Shown here one piece after another: positions 28,525 to 38,478 of a stretch of 64,000 nucleotides of DNA. Every line of letters begins with the position of its first letter. Position 1 is the stretch's first letter. The translations under genes and the position numbers were made by a program. Under the pieces are notes generated by a model. The model did no database searches. It had not been told where the DNA came from and saw nothing but the letters and a program-made list of their open reading frames with translations. Source of the stretch: Leptospira sp. (lineage in GTDB: Bacteria > Spirochaetota > Leptospiria > Leptospirales > Leptospiraceae); assembly GCA_027533185.1 (NCBI GenBank), contig JAPZTS010000001.1:186001-250000 (forward strand). The letters run 5' to 3'.

Positions 28525-30672
28525 CTATTTGAAGTAATGGATGATTACTCCACCTTTTGTTACAAAAAATTCAGCAAACACTAATGAGGTGATTGCCATA
28601 AGTTTGATTAAAATATTGATCGCAGGTCCAGAAGTATCTTTGAACGGATCACCCACAGTGTCACCAACTACTGCGGCTTTGTGTTGTTCAGAACCCTTTC
28701 CACCCGCTTTCTTTTCGATATACTTCTTAGCATTGTCCCATGCTCCACCAGAATTCGCAGAAGAAATAGCAAGGACCACACCTGCAACAAGAGCACCAGC
28801 TAGAACACCTGCAAGTGATTTCACACCAAACAAGTAACCTACAACGATTGGAGTGAGAAGAACCAAAAGTCCAGGCGGAATCATTTCACGAAGAGCGGCA
28901 GAGGTTGAAATATCTACACACTTAGCGTATTCAGGTTTTGCCTTTCCTTCCATAAGACCAGGAATTTCATGAAACTGGCGTCTCACTTCTTTGACCATAT
29001 CTAAGGCTGCCTTCCCCACAGACTTCATAGTCATCGCAGAAAAGATAAAAGGCAACATCGCACCAAAAAGTAATCCACCAAAAACCAAAGGATCTAGAAG
29101 CTCAATATAAGTGAGGTCAATCGCACCTTCTCCCATCTCTTTTGTGGCATTTTGTGTTCTCGTGATAAAAGCAGCAAATAGCGCTAACGATGTTAAAGCA
29201 GCAGATCCAATTGCAAAACCTTTACCAACTGCTGCAGTTGTGTTTCCCGCTGCATCAAGAGTATCCGTGCGATCACGAACATCCTTCCCAAGTTCTGCCA
29301 TCTCTGCAATACCACCTGCATTGTCCGAAACAGGACCATAGGCATCAATGGTTAGGCCAATCGCAATCGTAGAAATCATACCAATCGCCGCGACTGCGAT
29401 TCCATACATTCCCGCAAGGATATTGGAGATAACAATTACTACAACGAGTAAAACAACAGGTATGAGCGAGGATTGGTATCCAAGAGCTAAACCATAAATA
29501 ATGTTAGTTGCTGCACCCGTTTCACAAGCACCTGCAACTTCTCTGACAGGTTTGTAGGAATGTGAAGTGTAGATTTCAGTAATCCAACCAATAAACATAC
29601 CAGCAAAAAGACCTAGGAGAACGGAGGAGAATACATTCCACTTAGTAATTGTTTTGTCTCCAATTTGGAAACTATCAATCATATAGATATCGGTTACGAA
29701 ATAAAGAGCAGCAGCTACAATAAATGTAGATATCCAAAGTTGTAGTTTCAGAGCTGACTCAACATTTCCACCCTCTTTAACGCGGGCAAAGAATGTAGTG
29801 ACTAGGGATGCTGGGATTCCTATTGCTGAAATTAGCAATGGATAGAGGAGAGCGGAATTGTTGTCAGCAAGTGCAGTAGCCGTTGCTCCAATCACGAGAG
29901 CAGCGCAAGTTGCTTCCGCAGCAGAACCAAATAGGTCGGCACCCATACCTGCAATGTCACCTACGTTGTCTCCTACGTTATCAGCAATTGTCGCTGGGTT
30001 TCGTGGATCATCTTCTGGAATTCCTTTTTCGACCTTACCAACTAAGTCCGCTCCGACGTCCGCAGCCTTTGTATATATTCCACCACCGACTCGACCGAAG
30101 AGAGCAACCGACGACCCACCCAAACCAAAACCGGCAAGTGCTTCCATGAGTATGTGTTTTTCGACACCGCTGTTCGCACCTGTAAAAATTAGAAAAAGTC
30201 CTATCATCCCAAGAACTGCAAGTCCGATTAGCCCAAATCCCATAACCGCGCCCGAATCATATGCAACCCGAAAGGCTTTCGATAGAGAAGTTTTTGCAGC
30301 TTGGGCAGTTCTTACGTTTCCTGCAGTTGCGATTTTCATTCCGATAAAACCGGAAAGGCAAGAAATCAAAGCTCCAGAAACAAAAGCAATGGCAGTGTAA
30401 ATTCCTTCATTGAAGTCGGTCTTTGGGTTATCTAAAAGTAGGAAAATTAAAACGGTCATAAAACTAATGAATAGTAAAATGACTCGATATTCCCGAAGGA
30501 GGAAGGCCATAGCTCCTTCTGCAATGGCGGCCGAAATTTCTTTCAATTTGTTGTTTTGTGTCTGGTCGCCACCTTCTGCGCCGACTTGGATTCTGACCAC
30601 CCGTGCCGCGTAGAAAATCGCTGTGGCGATCGAAAGTAACGCCATGGCGATGATGATTAACTCTACATTCAT
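28525..30672 (-). CDS. hppA: Membrane-bound ion-translocating pyrophosphatase
   Basis: Couples pyrophosphate hydrolysis to proton or sodium export. The 715-residue product has about 16 membrane helices and the family motifs [27 protein letters not shown] and [12 protein letters not shown]. The segment [18 protein letters not shown] has Ala where potassium-independent enzymes have Lys, so a potassium-dependent enzyme is expected. Whether it moves protons or sodium is not decided. It is transcribed alone, convergent with the Ig-like lipoprotein gene. Confidence 0.95.
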   Translation of the reverse strand: MNVELIIIAMALLSIATAIFYAARVVRIQVGAEGGDQTQNNKLKEISAAIAEGAMAFLLREYRVILLFISFMTVLIFLLLDNPKTDFNEGIYTAIAFVSGALISCLSGFIGMKIATAGNVRTAQAAKTSLSKAFRVAYDSGAVMGFGLIGLAVLGMIGLFLIFTGANSGVEKHILMEALAGFGLGGSSVALFGRVGGGIYTKAADVGADLVGKVEKGIPEDDPRNPATIADNVGDNVGDIAGMGADLFGSAAEATCAALVIGATATALADNNSALLYPLLISAIGIPASLVTTFFARVKEGGNVESALKLQLWISTFIVAAALYFVTDIYMIDSFQIGDKTITKWNVFSSVLLGLFAGMFIGWITEIYTSHSYKPVREVAGACETGAATNIIYGLALGYQSSLIPVVLLVVVIVISNILAGMYGIAVAAIGMISTIAIGLTIDAYGPVSDNAGGIAEMAELGKDVRDRTDTLDAAGNTTAAVGKGFAIGSAALTSLALFAAFITRTQNATKEMGEGAIDLTYIELLDPLVFGGLLFGAMLPFIFSAMTMKSVGKAALDMVKEVRRQFHEIPGLMEGKAKPEYAKCVDISTSAALREMIPPGLLVLLTPIVVGYLFGVKSLAGVLAGALVAGVVLAISSANSGGAWDNAKKYIEKKAGGKGSEQHKAAVVGDTVGDPFKDTSGPAINILIKLMAITSLVFAEFFVTKGGVIIHYFK

Positions 30673-30741
30673 GAGATCCTCTTTGAGAATGGTATTTGAA
30701 TTTCTAAGATATTTTAGAAGATGACCGATGAGAAACCATAG

Positions 30742-31926
30742 ATGGAACTTCGGTCAAGGAGAATATGGCAATTTACTGTTTTGGGAACAAGTCTATTTCT
30801 GTTTTGCCTTCCAATTTTAGGGCAAACTGATGCTCCTGAACAGAATTCTCGAAAATCAATATCCTCATTTTACAATTATGAGCAAGTTCTACGCATAGCT
30901 GAGGAAAAAATCACGACAGACACACCAGCGAAGGCCTTTGATTTTCTAGCAAAAGCTAAGGAATTAAACCCAGAATTAGATTACAGGTTTTTTAATCTTT
31001 TGGGTGATGCTCATTTAAAACTAGGTCAATCCTACCAAGCGACGGAGGCCTATGAAGAATCCATTCGAAGGAATCCAGAGCAGTTAGACCTGATCCTGAC
31101 CATTGCCGATATTCACGAAACGAATCGAAAGCCCAAGGATGCCCTAAGGCTTACGAAACTCTATTTGGAAAAAAAACCAAATGCAAAGTACAGATTGTTC
31201 ATCGCAGCCATTCTCTCGCGCCAAGTTGGTGACGAATTGGGTTATGAAGGATATATTAAAACTTTAGAGTCCGATACATCTTTTCGAGAAGAGAAAGATG
31301 CCTTGCAGGCAAGTCTTTCGAAGTATCTAAAAGTTCGAAAGTGGAAGGAAGTAGAGGAGTTAACAGTACGCTACCTACCTTATTTTCCGAGGGAAGAAGG
31401 AATGTATGAGTCACTCATTCTTGCCCGACGCGGAAAAAAATCACCTGATCTAGAATCAGCTTATCGTTGGGTCTGTACTATTTACAAAAATGAAACTAGA
31501 TACTTCACACGTTATGGCGTTTTTTTGCAAGAGTCAAATCGATCCCTAGAGTCACTGGCTTCTTTCCGACGCGCCTACTATAACTTATTAAAATACCATA
31601 CTAATTCGGATGCCGGGGAAATCATTTTCCTAATTCGTCAGAGTTATGCGAATCTTGGAAGGGAAAAAGATACACTTGCCATTGACCAACTTGTAAAGGA
31701 TTTTAAAAATCGAAAGAACCTAAAGGATGAGGAAGTAGAAACCCACCAACTTACACATAGAAAAAATAGAGAAGTTTTGCTTTTTACAATCGACTGGTTT
31801 AAAAATAAAAATACTAACAAAGCAAATTACTATAGAAAACTTCTCCAGGAAAGAGACTTTGAATTTGAAGAGCAAGAATTCTTAAATACGATGGGTCCCT
31901 TTTCCTTGGAGAAAATGATACTCTAG
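30742..31926 (+). CDS. Secreted TPR protein
   Basis: A 394-residue protein with a signal peptide ending LPILGQ, then tetratricopeptide-like helical pairs: [38 protein letters not shown], then [18 protein letters not shown], and more degenerate repeats to about residue 300. The start at 30742 is the first ATG; its ribosome-binding site is unclear. It probably works in the periplasm as an assembly or scaffold protein. No operon partner: divergent from hppA and convergent with acs. Confidence 0.78.
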   Translation: MELRSRRIWQFTVLGTSLFLFCLPILGQTDAPEQNSRKSISSFYNYEQVLRIAEEKITTDTPAKAFDFLAKAKELNPELDYRFFNLLGDAHLKLGQSYQATEAYEESIRRNPEQLDLILTIADIHETNRKPKDALRLTKLYLEKKPNAKYRLFIAAILSRQVGDELGYEGYIKTLESDTSFREEKDALQASLSKYLKVRKWKEVEELTVRYLPYFPREEGMYESLILARRGKKSPDLESAYRWVCTIYKNETRYFTRYGVFLQESNRSLESLASFRRAYYNLLKYHTNSDAGEIIFLIRQSYANLGREKDTLAIDQLVKDFKNRKNLKDEEVETHQLTHRKNREVLLFTIDWFKNKNTNKANYYRKLLQERDFEFEEQEFLNTMGPFSLEKMIL

Positions 31927-31947
31927 TTTGTAAAAATTAGATTCCCG

Positions 31948-33912
31948 TTAGCTATGAAATTTCCTCTTATCATCTATAAGAGTCTGCACAACACTTGGGT
32001 CAGCTAATGTTGAAATATCGCCTAGAGTATCAAATTCGTTACAAGCAATCTTTCGCAGAATTCGCCTCATAATCTTTCCAGACCTAGTTTTCGGAAGACC
32101 TGGTGCCCAATGGATTACATCGGGTCTCGCTATTTTACCAATCATCTTTTCTACCATTTGTATGAGTTCTTGTTTTAATGAATCATTCGTCTGAATCCCT
32201 TGTTTTACGGTTACGAATGCGTAGATCGCTTGCCCTTTTATAGCATGAGGAAATCCAACGACTGCAGCTTCCGCAATCGACTTGTGTTCGACTATGGCAC
32301 TCTCCACTTCCGCCGATCCAATTCTATGTCCAGAAACATTAAGAACATCATCAACCCGGCCTGTTATGCGAAAATAACCGTCTTTATCGCGGATGGCACC
32401 ATCGCCTGTAAAATAGTAACCTTTGAATTGGGAGAAATAGGTATCAAAAAAACGTTTGGGGTCACCATAGACCCCTCTCATCATTGAAGGCCAAGCCCGT
32501 TTGATGCATAGATTGCCTGTTATCTCTCCTTTTTCCTTTATCTCCTTTCCATCTGAATCGACTAACACTGGTTCTATTCCATAAAATGGCCAACTAGCGG
32601 CGCCAGGCTTTTGGGGGATTGCTCCCGGAATTCCAGATATCATAATCGAGCCTGTTTCCGTCTGCCACCAGGTATCGACGATAGGACATTTTCCTTTACC
32701 AATATTTGCATAATACCATTCCCAAGCCTCAGGATTGATTGGCTCTCCAACACTGCCTAACAAACGTAGGGATTTCAAAGAGCGTTTTTGGATTGGCTCC
32801 AGACCTTCCCTCATTAGAGCACGAATTGCGGTGGGAGCTGTATAAAATACATTTACTCGGTACTTGTCGATGACATCCCAAAATCTACCTACATCAGGAT
32901 AGGTGGGAACTCCTTCAAACATAATAGAGGTTGCCCCATTGGAAAGTGGTCCATATAAAATGTAACTATGTCCTGTAATCCATCCTATATCTGCCGTGCA
33001 CCAATATGTATCTGTTTCTTTATAATCAAATATCGTCGCAAAAGTTAAATTGGCTCCTAACAAGTAACCGGCTGTGGTATGAAGGACACCTTTCGGCTTA
33101 CCCGTCGAGCCTGAAGTATACAAAATAAACATGGGATCTTCCGAATCCATTGGAACCGGTGGGCAGTCTTTTTTTACATCGGGATCTTTCATGAGATAAT
33201 GGTACCAATGATCCCTCCCTTCTTTCCAATTCAAAGAGGCTTCGTCACCTGTGCGACGTACAACTAGTACATTTTTAATCGAAACTTTCGTCTGGGAAAT
33301 CGCAACATCTACATTCTTTTTAAGTTCTATTGGTTTTCCGCCTCGAAAACCGCCATCCGCTGTAATCACTAGAGATGGTCTACAATCATCTATACGTCCA
33401 AGCAGTGCTTCAGGTGAAAAACCTCCAAACACTACAGAATGTACGGCACCGATTCGAGTACAGGCTAAAGCCGATATTGCAAGTTCGGGAATCATTGGAA
33501 GATAGATCAGAACCCGATCCCCTTTTTTTACTCCGAGTTTTTTAAGAATGTTCGCACAGTGGTTTACCTCGCGATACAGATCTTGGTAGGTTAAGACTCT
33601 AGATTCATCGGGATTGTCGCCTTCCCAAATAAGTGCCGCCTTATTCTTGATAGGTGAACTTAAATGCCTATCAATACAATTGTAGGAGACATTCAATTTG
33701 CCTCCCAAAAACCACTCTGCCTTTGCTTTTGGAAAATCATGTTTTAAAACTTTTTTCCATTTTTGGAACCAAGTGAGCCGTTTGGCTTGTTCAGCCCAGA
33801 ACTTCTCAGGCTTTTCGATCGAAAGTTTATATTTCGTTTTGTATTCTTTAAGATTAACGTTTGCTAATTTAATAAATTCTTTTGATGGTGAGACAATTCT
33901 TTCTTTGGGCAT
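31948..33912 (-). CDS. acs: Acetyl-CoA synthetase
   Basis: Makes acetyl-CoA from acetate, ATP and CoA through acetyl-AMP. The start at 33912 is chosen because AGAGGA lies 5 bases upstream; the 11-codon longer form lacks this. The 654-residue product has the AMP-binding [41 protein letters not shown] and the C-terminal [11 protein letters not shown] with the catalytic lysine that is often controlled by acetylation. In Leptospira, which live on fatty-acid beta-oxidation, acetate assimilation by Acs fits the metabolism (inference). It is a single-gene unit. Confidence 0.95.
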   Translation of the reverse strand: MPKERIVSPSKEFIKLANVNLKEYKTKYKLSIEKPEKFWAEQAKRLTWFQKWKKVLKHDFPKAKAEWFLGGKLNVSYNCIDRHLSSPIKNKAALIWEGDNPDESRVLTYQDLYREVNHCANILKKLGVKKGDRVLIYLPMIPELAISALACTRIGAVHSVVFGGFSPEALLGRIDDCRPSLVITADGGFRGGKPIELKKNVDVAISQTKVSIKNVLVVRRTGDEASLNWKEGRDHWYHYLMKDPDVKKDCPPVPMDSEDPMFILYTSGSTGKPKGVLHTTAGYLLGANLTFATIFDYKETDTYWCTADIGWITGHSYILYGPLSNGATSIMFEGVPTYPDVGRFWDVIDKYRVNVFYTAPTAIRALMREGLEPIQKRSLKSLRLLGSVGEPINPEAWEWYYANIGKGKCPIVDTWWQTETGSIMISGIPGAIPQKPGAASWPFYGIEPVLVDSDGKEIKEKGEITGNLCIKRAWPSMMRGVYGDPKRFFDTYFSQFKGYYFTGDGAIRDKDGYFRITGRVDDVLNVSGHRIGSAEVESAIVEHKSIAEAAVVGFPHAIKGQAIYAFVTVKQGIQTNDSLKQELIQMVEKMIGKIARPDVIHWAPGLPKTRSGKIMRRILRKIACNEFDTLGDISTLADPSVVQTLIDDKRKFHS

Positions 33913-34029
33913 AGGAATCCTCTGGACGAGAAAATCATGTCCCAAACTAAAAAAAAGTCCAGTAAAGAATCGAAAAAATGAGCGGAATTTATCTGCAAAG
34001 TCTTAGAGAGACTAAGCAGTTTTAATGTA

Positions 34030-34581
34030 TCAGTGAGAACCTGTTCGAATTAAATCTAAAAATTCACTTCGTGTCGTTGAATCCGATTTAAAAAGACCAA
34101 GTAAGCTGGAAGTGAACAATTCAGAGTTTTGTTTCTCCACACCTCGCATCATCATACAAAGATGTTTAGCTTTAATTACAACTCCAACGCCTAAGGGATC
34201 TAATGTTTCCTGTATTGCCTGAGCAATTTGATCGGTTAACCTTTCTTGGACCTGCAATCTTCTGGCAAAGACATCTACAATCCTTGGAATTTTACTTATA
34301 CCGATAATTTTTTTGTTGGGAATATAGGCAACATGAGCCCGACCAAAAAATGGCAATAGATGGTGTTCGCATAGGGAATACAGCTCTATGTCTCTTACAA
34401 GAACCATGCCAGTCGTACTTTCTTCAAAAATGGCTCCATTGACAAGGGCGGGAATATCTGCCTTATACCCGCTTGTTAGAAAATCATACGCTTTCTTCAC
34501 GCGGTTGGGAGTCTTTACCAGTCCTTCGCGGTTTGGATCTTCTCCAATTTGTTTTAAAATTTCTTCTATTAATTCTTCCAT
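34030..34581 (-). CDS. folE: GTP cyclohydrolase I
   Basis: Converts GTP to 7,8-dihydroneopterin triphosphate, the first step to folate and to preQ0/queuosine. The 183-residue product has the zinc ligands Cys71 and His74 in LCEHHLLPF, Cys142 in HLCMMMRG, and the family segment [23 protein letters not shown]. Length is normal. It is on the reverse strand, divergent from the glycosyltransferase gene across about 180 bases. QueE at 20572 uses a product of this pathway. Confidence 0.95.
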   Translation of the reverse strand: MEELIEEILKQIGEDPNREGLVKTPNRVKKAYDFLTSGYKADIPALVNGAIFEESTTGMVLVRDIELYSLCEHHLLPFFGRAHVAYIPNKKIIGISKIPRIVDVFARRLQVQERLTDQIAQAIQETLDPLGVGVVIKAKHLCMMMRGVEKQNSELFTSSLLGLFKSDSTTRSEFLDLIRTGSH

Positions 34582-34760
34582 TGAAAATCCTTACTGCGAT
34601 TGAAACGAGGCTGTAGGTTGTTTCTTAAAATCTGAATGCAGAAATATCACTGTTAATTTGACTAGATTTTGTGAAGATTCGGAACGAACATTTTCTTTTT
34701 TCAAAAATTTGAAATGATGATTCCTTGAACGGAACGGATACGAAAAGGAAATTAAAAATC

Positions 34761-35861
34761 ATGACCATCAACATAGGCTACGACGCTCGGATGATTGAAA
34801 ATTCGGGAATAGGGATTCGCATCCAACACATTTTAAAATATTGGCCTATTCCCAGTTCTTTTGCTTCTTTAACCATATTTGGAAATCCAAATACAATTAA
34901 AAAATATGAAACTCCAAGTCATGCCAAAGTAGTATCTTACACTGCTCCCATTTATTCACTCCAAGAGATGATCGGACATCCAGACATGAAAAAAATGGAT
35001 TTAATCGATGTTCCCCATTTTAATGTTCCTCTTCCTTACTTGCGGAAATCAATCGTAACCATTCATGATTTGATTCCATACCACTTCAAATCGGCTCATA
35101 GCTCTATCATCAAAAGAATTTACTTAAATCTAATTTTTAGGCTGATTTGTTGGTTTGCAAAAAAAATTATAACTGTATCCGAATTCACCAAACAAGATTT
35201 AGTAACTTCTTTTGGTGTTAAACGTGAAAAGGTAACAGTCATTTATAATGGAATCGAAGATGGATCATTTAAAAAACAACAGAAAAAAGACATCGATCGA
35301 TTTCGAAAAGAGCTTCAGTTACCGAAAGAATATTTATTTACGGTAGGAATTGGAAAAGCACATAAAAACTTTTCATTTTTACTCTCATCCCTTGCAGGAA
35401 TTTGGTCGGACAAAAAATTAAACCTACCACTTGTCATTGGTGGTATTGGTAAAGAAATTCCTTCTGAACTTTTGGAATTCCAAAGTCGTTTTCCAAACAA
35501 AATCTTTTTTTTACCACACCTTCCATATGCTAAACTACCATTTGCCTATGCAGGAGCTAAAATATTTTTGTATGCCTCATTGTATGAAGGATTTGGCTTT
35601 CCTATATTGGAAGCACAAGCATCTGAAACACCCGTTCTGTCTTCTAAGGCAACTGTCATGCCTGAAATATTAGAAAGTTCAGCAGAATTCTTCGATCCAA
35701 CGAATGTGTTGGACTTCCAAAATAGATTGTTGCTCTTACTAAACAACACAACACAACAAAAGAAACTAGTTCAGAAAGGAAATAAGAACCACAAACGTTT
35801 TCTTTGGGCGTCTGCGATTCAAAACTTGGATACTTTCTATCGAAAAATGATCCAAGGATAA
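34761..35861 (+). CDS. Family 4 glycosyltransferase (glycosyltransferase group 1)
   Basis: A 366-residue enzyme that should transfer a sugar from a nucleotide donor to an envelope glycan. The ATG at 34761 gives MTINIGYDARM, the usual start, and AAGGA lies about 12 bases upstream; a longer TTG-initiated form is less likely. The N-terminal half has GIGIRIQ; the C-terminal half has EGFGFPILEAQASETPVL with the E-x7-E signature and MPEILESSAEFFDP. The donor and acceptor are not fixed by sequence. It stands alone. Confidence 0.85.
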   Translation: MTINIGYDARMIENSGIGIRIQHILKYWPIPSSFASLTIFGNPNTIKKYETPSHAKVVSYTAPIYSLQEMIGHPDMKKMDLIDVPHFNVPLPYLRKSIVTIHDLIPYHFKSAHSSIIKRIYLNLIFRLICWFAKKIITVSEFTKQDLVTSFGVKREKVTVIYNGIEDGSFKKQQKKDIDRFRKELQLPKEYLFTVGIGKAHKNFSFLLSSLAGIWSDKKLNLPLVIGGIGKEIPSELLEFQSRFPNKIFFLPHLPYAKLPFAYAGAKIFLYASLYEGFGFPILEAQASETPVLSSKATVMPEILESSAEFFDPTNVLDFQNRLLLLLNNTTQQKKLVQKGNKNHKRFLWASAIQNLDTFYRKMIQG

Positions 35862-35873
35862 TGGAATTGAAGT

Positions 35874-36236
35874 TTAAGCCTGTCTCTTCAAAGAATAAGT
35901 ATAGGACAAAGCTAAAATTCCGAAAATGACGAGTGGAGCGATGGTCTTTGAAATTGGGTCACCGGACACTGTGTGCGCAATAGATGCCGAAAGTAGAGTG
36001 ATTCCAAAGCCTGCGTAAGCCCATTCTTTCAATCGCCTTCCAAATTGCGGTACCAAAAGCACAATTGCACCGATGATTTTAGCAGTTCCTAACTCCATTC
36101 GAAAGTAATCCGGAAATCCTAAGTGTCGAAACCCTTCTATAACCTCAGGATTGGAAAAGGAATTTACCCCACTGAAAGCCATAAGTAGAGCAAAAATGCC
36201 TGTTGAAGCCCAATATACAATTTTATTTGTTTTCAT
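35874..36236 (-). CDS. DoxX-like membrane protein
   Basis: A 120-residue protein with four hydrophobic helices, starting KIVYWASTGIFALLMAFSGV and containing GFPDYFRMELGTAKIIGAIVLLVPQFGRRLKEWAYAG in parts, the DoxX_2 pattern. Members are small membrane proteins often placed beside redox or stress regulators. It is divergent from an HxlR regulator gene across a 160-base gap that holds a symmetric operator-like sequence, so HxlR control is likely. Confidence 0.8.
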   Translation of the reverse strand: MKTNKIVYWASTGIFALLMAFSGVNSFSNPEVIEGFRHLGFPDYFRMELGTAKIIGAIVLLVPQFGRRLKEWAYAGFGITLLSASIAHTVSGDPISKTIAPLVIFGILALSYTYSLKRQA

Positions 36237-36264
36237 TTAAATCCTTGCCTTATTTTATATATTT

Positions 36265-36290
36265 ACTATACTTTATATAGTCACTATACT
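36265..36290. promoter_or_regulatory. Operator-like palindrome between doxX and hxlR
   Basis: TATAGT-C-ACTATA (36276-36288) is a perfect palindrome, and the direct repeat ACTATACT occurs at 36265-36272 and 36283-36290 (18-base period). It lies 28 bases upstream of the doxX start, and about 110 bases before the HxlR gene. Binding by the HxlR regulator is inferred. Confidence 0.6.
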
Positions 36291-36396
36291 AAGTATATTA
36301 TTGTCAATAGAAATTTCATCTTTTTTCTTACTTCTTGAAATCTTTCGGTTGGGTTGACGTAACTGCATGTATTAGGATTTTAGAAAGTAGAACCAA

Positions 36397-36774
36397 ATGG
36401 TAGATCCAAACTGCAAAAACCTAAACCATGCGGAATGCGCAAATATGATTCTGCCAGTACGCGAAGCGTTAGAAGTTTTGAACGGAAAGTGGAAAATACC
36501 GATCATCATGTCCCTTTCCTTTGGCAATAAAAGGTTCAAACAAATAGCAGAGGAGATCCCTGGAATTACAGACAAGATGCTCTCGAAAGAACTGAAAGAT
36601 TTGGAAAGTTTGCAACTTCTTGTAAGGAGGGTGATTGATTCCTCTCCTCCTGGAGTCGAGTATTCTATCACGTCCCATGGTCGATCTTTAGAAAAGGTCA
36701 TCTTTGAGCTCAAAGAATGGGGAATTGCGCATTATAAAAAGACACATCCGAATATCATTTGCGAATCCCATTGA
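36397..36774 (+). CDS. HxlR-family winged-helix transcriptional regulator
   Basis: A 125-residue protein with the HxlR winged helix: LEVLNGKWKIPIIMSLSFG, then GITDKMLSKELKDLESLQL and the wing VEYSITSHGRSLEKVIFELKEW. Two N-terminal cysteines (C6 and C14) could sense thiol or aldehyde stress as in HypR/YodB relatives (inference). It is divergent from the DoxX-like gene, the usual target arrangement, and an operator-like palindrome lies between them. Confidence 0.88.
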   Translation: MVDPNCKNLNHAECANMILPVREALEVLNGKWKIPIIMSLSFGNKRFKQIAEEIPGITDKMLSKELKDLESLQLLVRRVIDSSPPGVEYSITSHGRSLEKVIFELKEWGIAHYKKTHPNIICESH

Positions 36775-36826
36775 AAATTCTTAGAGTTTAAGCTCGAAAA
36801 AAACTTGCAAATTCTTTCCGTATATC

Positions 36827-36841
36827 TGAGACTGATTCTCA
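36827..36841. promoter_or_regulatory. Fur-box-like palindrome upstream of the Bfd-like gene
   Basis: TGAGACTGATTCTCA, 14 of 15 bases identical to the site at 13155, with flanking C and G extending the arms to CTGAGA/TCTCAG. It lies only 5 bases before the ATG of the Bfd-like gene. Iron control is inferred. Confidence 0.62.
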
Positions 36842-36846
36842 GAACC

Positions 36847-37041
36847 ATGAATAAATGTCACTGTGCCGAAGTTTTTTTCGAAAACATCTTAAGTGTTGTC
36901 AAAGAAACCAACCGACCGATTCTTGAGGTTGCCCGTGAGATGGGTGCGGCTGATACGTGCACTGCATGTATACCTGATATGATGGCCTTCATCCAACGGG
37001 AAATGGAAGGTCTATCACTTGCAGGAAATTCAAATTATTGA
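36847..37041 (+). CDS. Bacterioferritin-associated ferredoxin-like [2Fe-2S] protein
   Basis: A 64-residue protein with Cys4, Cys6, Cys38 and Cys41 in a CxC-x31-CxxC pattern, which is that of the Bfd [2Fe-2S] domain (CHCAEVFFENIL ... ADTCTACIPDMM). Bfd proteins help release iron from bacterioferritin and are usually induced when iron is scarce. The Fur-like palindrome 5 bases upstream of the ATG supports this. No clear ribosome-binding site is seen. It is the first of five genes in a tight row (Bfd, WbuC-like, esterase, hydrolase, DUF2892). Confidence 0.82.
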   Translation: MNKCHCAEVFFENILSVVKETNRPILEVAREMGAADTCTACIPDMMAFIQREMEGLSLAGNSNY

Positions 37042-37492
37042 TCACACACTGTTTGATTCTCTAAAAGAAAGAGCACTCGGATCGGAACGAAAACGGACAA
37101 ATTTTAACTTCCACAATCTGGATGAAGTATACCAGCGCTTTCTAAATGTTTTAACTAAAACCACTTATATCTCCCCTCATAGACACAAAAGCGATCCTAA
37201 ACCAGAAACCTTTATCATTTTAGAGGGTGATATTGGATTTTTAATTTTTGAAGAAGATGGTTCCATACGTGAGGCACACCAATTGAGTGCAAAAGGACCA
37301 AAACGAGGTATTGATATCCAACCCGGAGTATGGCATAGTTTGGTTTGTCTTTCAGATGTGGCAGTTTGTTTTGAGGGAAAGTCAGGACCTTATGATCCAA
37401 CTATTGATAAAGAATTCCATCCCAAATATCCTTTAGAAGGACAAGATGGAATTCAACAAACTCTGGAATACTTTTCTAGCTTTTTGAAATGA
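37019..37492 (+). CDS. WbuC-family cupin protein
   Basis: A 157-residue cupin. A TTG at 37019 is the only usable start and has GGAAGG 9 bases upstream; the gene overlaps the Bfd-like gene by 23 bases. Visible cupin features are SPHRHKSDPKPETFIILEG (His and Glu metal ligands), then DIGFLIFEEDG and PGVWHSLVCL. WbuC members are metal-binding cupins linked to surface polysaccharide loci but poorly understood. The stop overlaps the esterase start by 4 bases. Confidence 0.78.
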   Translation: MQEIQIIDHTLFDSLKERALGSERKRTNFNFHNLDEVYQRFLNVLTKTTYISPHRHKSDPKPETFIILEGDIGFLIFEEDGSIREAHQLSAKGPKRGIDIQPGVWHSLVCLSDVAVCFEGKSGPYDPTIDKEFHPKYPLEGQDGIQQTLEYFSSFLK

Positions 37493-38478
37493 AGCTATTC
37501 ATTCTTTTTATGGGGATTTCTACTTTCTTTTCCTGTCAAACCAACAAAAGGTTCATTCCTGTCGCCGAACATAAAAAAGCTGAAATTGAATCTGGAGGTA
37601 GGACACGAAAATTTATTTTTTTCGCACCAGAGAATAGCTCAAAGCATTTATCTTTGATTTTTTTACTTCATGGAGGAGGAGGAAGCGGTGAAGGAATGCT
37701 TTATCTCTCCAGGTTTTCTGATCTTGCAGACTCAAACGGTTATATTGTTGTTTATCCTGACGGGACACATGGCCGATGGAATGATGGTCGAAATTTAGCA
37801 TTTTCAGTTGCAGACCGTGAAAGAGTAGATGATACTTTGTTCTTTCGTGACCTGACCGAATATTTTCTAACCAATTACCCTATTGATAAATCCAAAATCT
37901 TTGTAGCTGGCATTTCGAACGGAGGCTTGATGACACAAAAACTCCTTTGTGAAGCTTCCGATATATTTAATGCAGGTTATGTTGTAGCATCAACGACTTC
38001 CACAGTCTTACGAGATAACTGTCTTTTTCAACAACCAGTTTCAATCGGTTTTATTATGGGAAAAAATGATGATGTCATTCCTTACAAAGGTGGGACCATT
38101 AGGATACCCACAGATGCAAGTAAACCCAACCAAAGAGTGGATGCAGGGACAGTACTTTCCTACGAAGAGAGTTTAAGATTTTGGTCTGAAAAATTAGAAT
38201 GTAATTCAAAATCAGAATCTTTGAAACCAAAACTTGGATCTTTTTTCACAAAAACTCTGCCTTATACAAAATATGAAAACTGTAAAAATGAAGTTAGAGT
38301 CGAGGGATATGTTTTACCAAAAGGGGGACATATTTGGCCTCATGGATTTTACTATACGAATGAAAGAAATTATGGTTATCTTAGCGAAGACCTTGATACT
38401 AGAGAAGTTTTACTAGATTTCTTTTTTTCATCGAAACCCAAGGAACAGGAGAAAAAAATTGTACACGTCAGAGATTAA
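37489..38478 (+). CDS. PHB depolymerase/LpqC-like esterase, lipoprotein
   Basis: A 329-residue alpha/beta hydrolase with a signal peptide ending TFFSC (lipobox). The oxyanion region is FLLHGGGGSGEG, the nucleophile elbow is GISNGG (GxSxG), Asp is likely in GKNDDVIPY, and His in LPKGGHIWP. This order fits polyhydroxybutyrate depolymerase-like or feruloyl-esterase-like secreted esterases. The ATG overlaps the previous stop, and the next gene starts 20 bases before its stop. Confidence 0.83.
   Translation: MKLFILFMGISTFFSCQTNKRFIPVAEHKKAEIESGGRTRKFIFFAPENSSKHLSLIFLLHGGGGSGEGMLYLSRFSDLADSNGYIVVYPDGTHGRWNDGRNLAFSVADRERVDDTLFFRDLTEYFLTNYPIDKSKIFVAGISNGGLMTQKLLCEASDIFNAGYVVASTTSTVLRDNCLFQQPVSIGFIMGKNDDVIPYKGGTIRIPTDASKPNQRVDAGTVLSYEESLRFWSEKLECNSKSESLKPKLGSFFTKTLPYTKYENCKNEVRVEGYVLPKGGHIWPHGFYYTNERNYGYLSEDLDTREVLLDFFFSSKPKEQEKKIVHVRD

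Noticed and set aside
29858..30400. A 180-codon frame antisense to hppA
   Set aside because: A low-complexity Ala/Pro/Ser/Thr shadow of the membrane protein gene.
36372..36713. A 113-codon reverse frame opposite hxlR
   Set aside because: It is an antisense shadow; the HxlR frame has clear family motifs.
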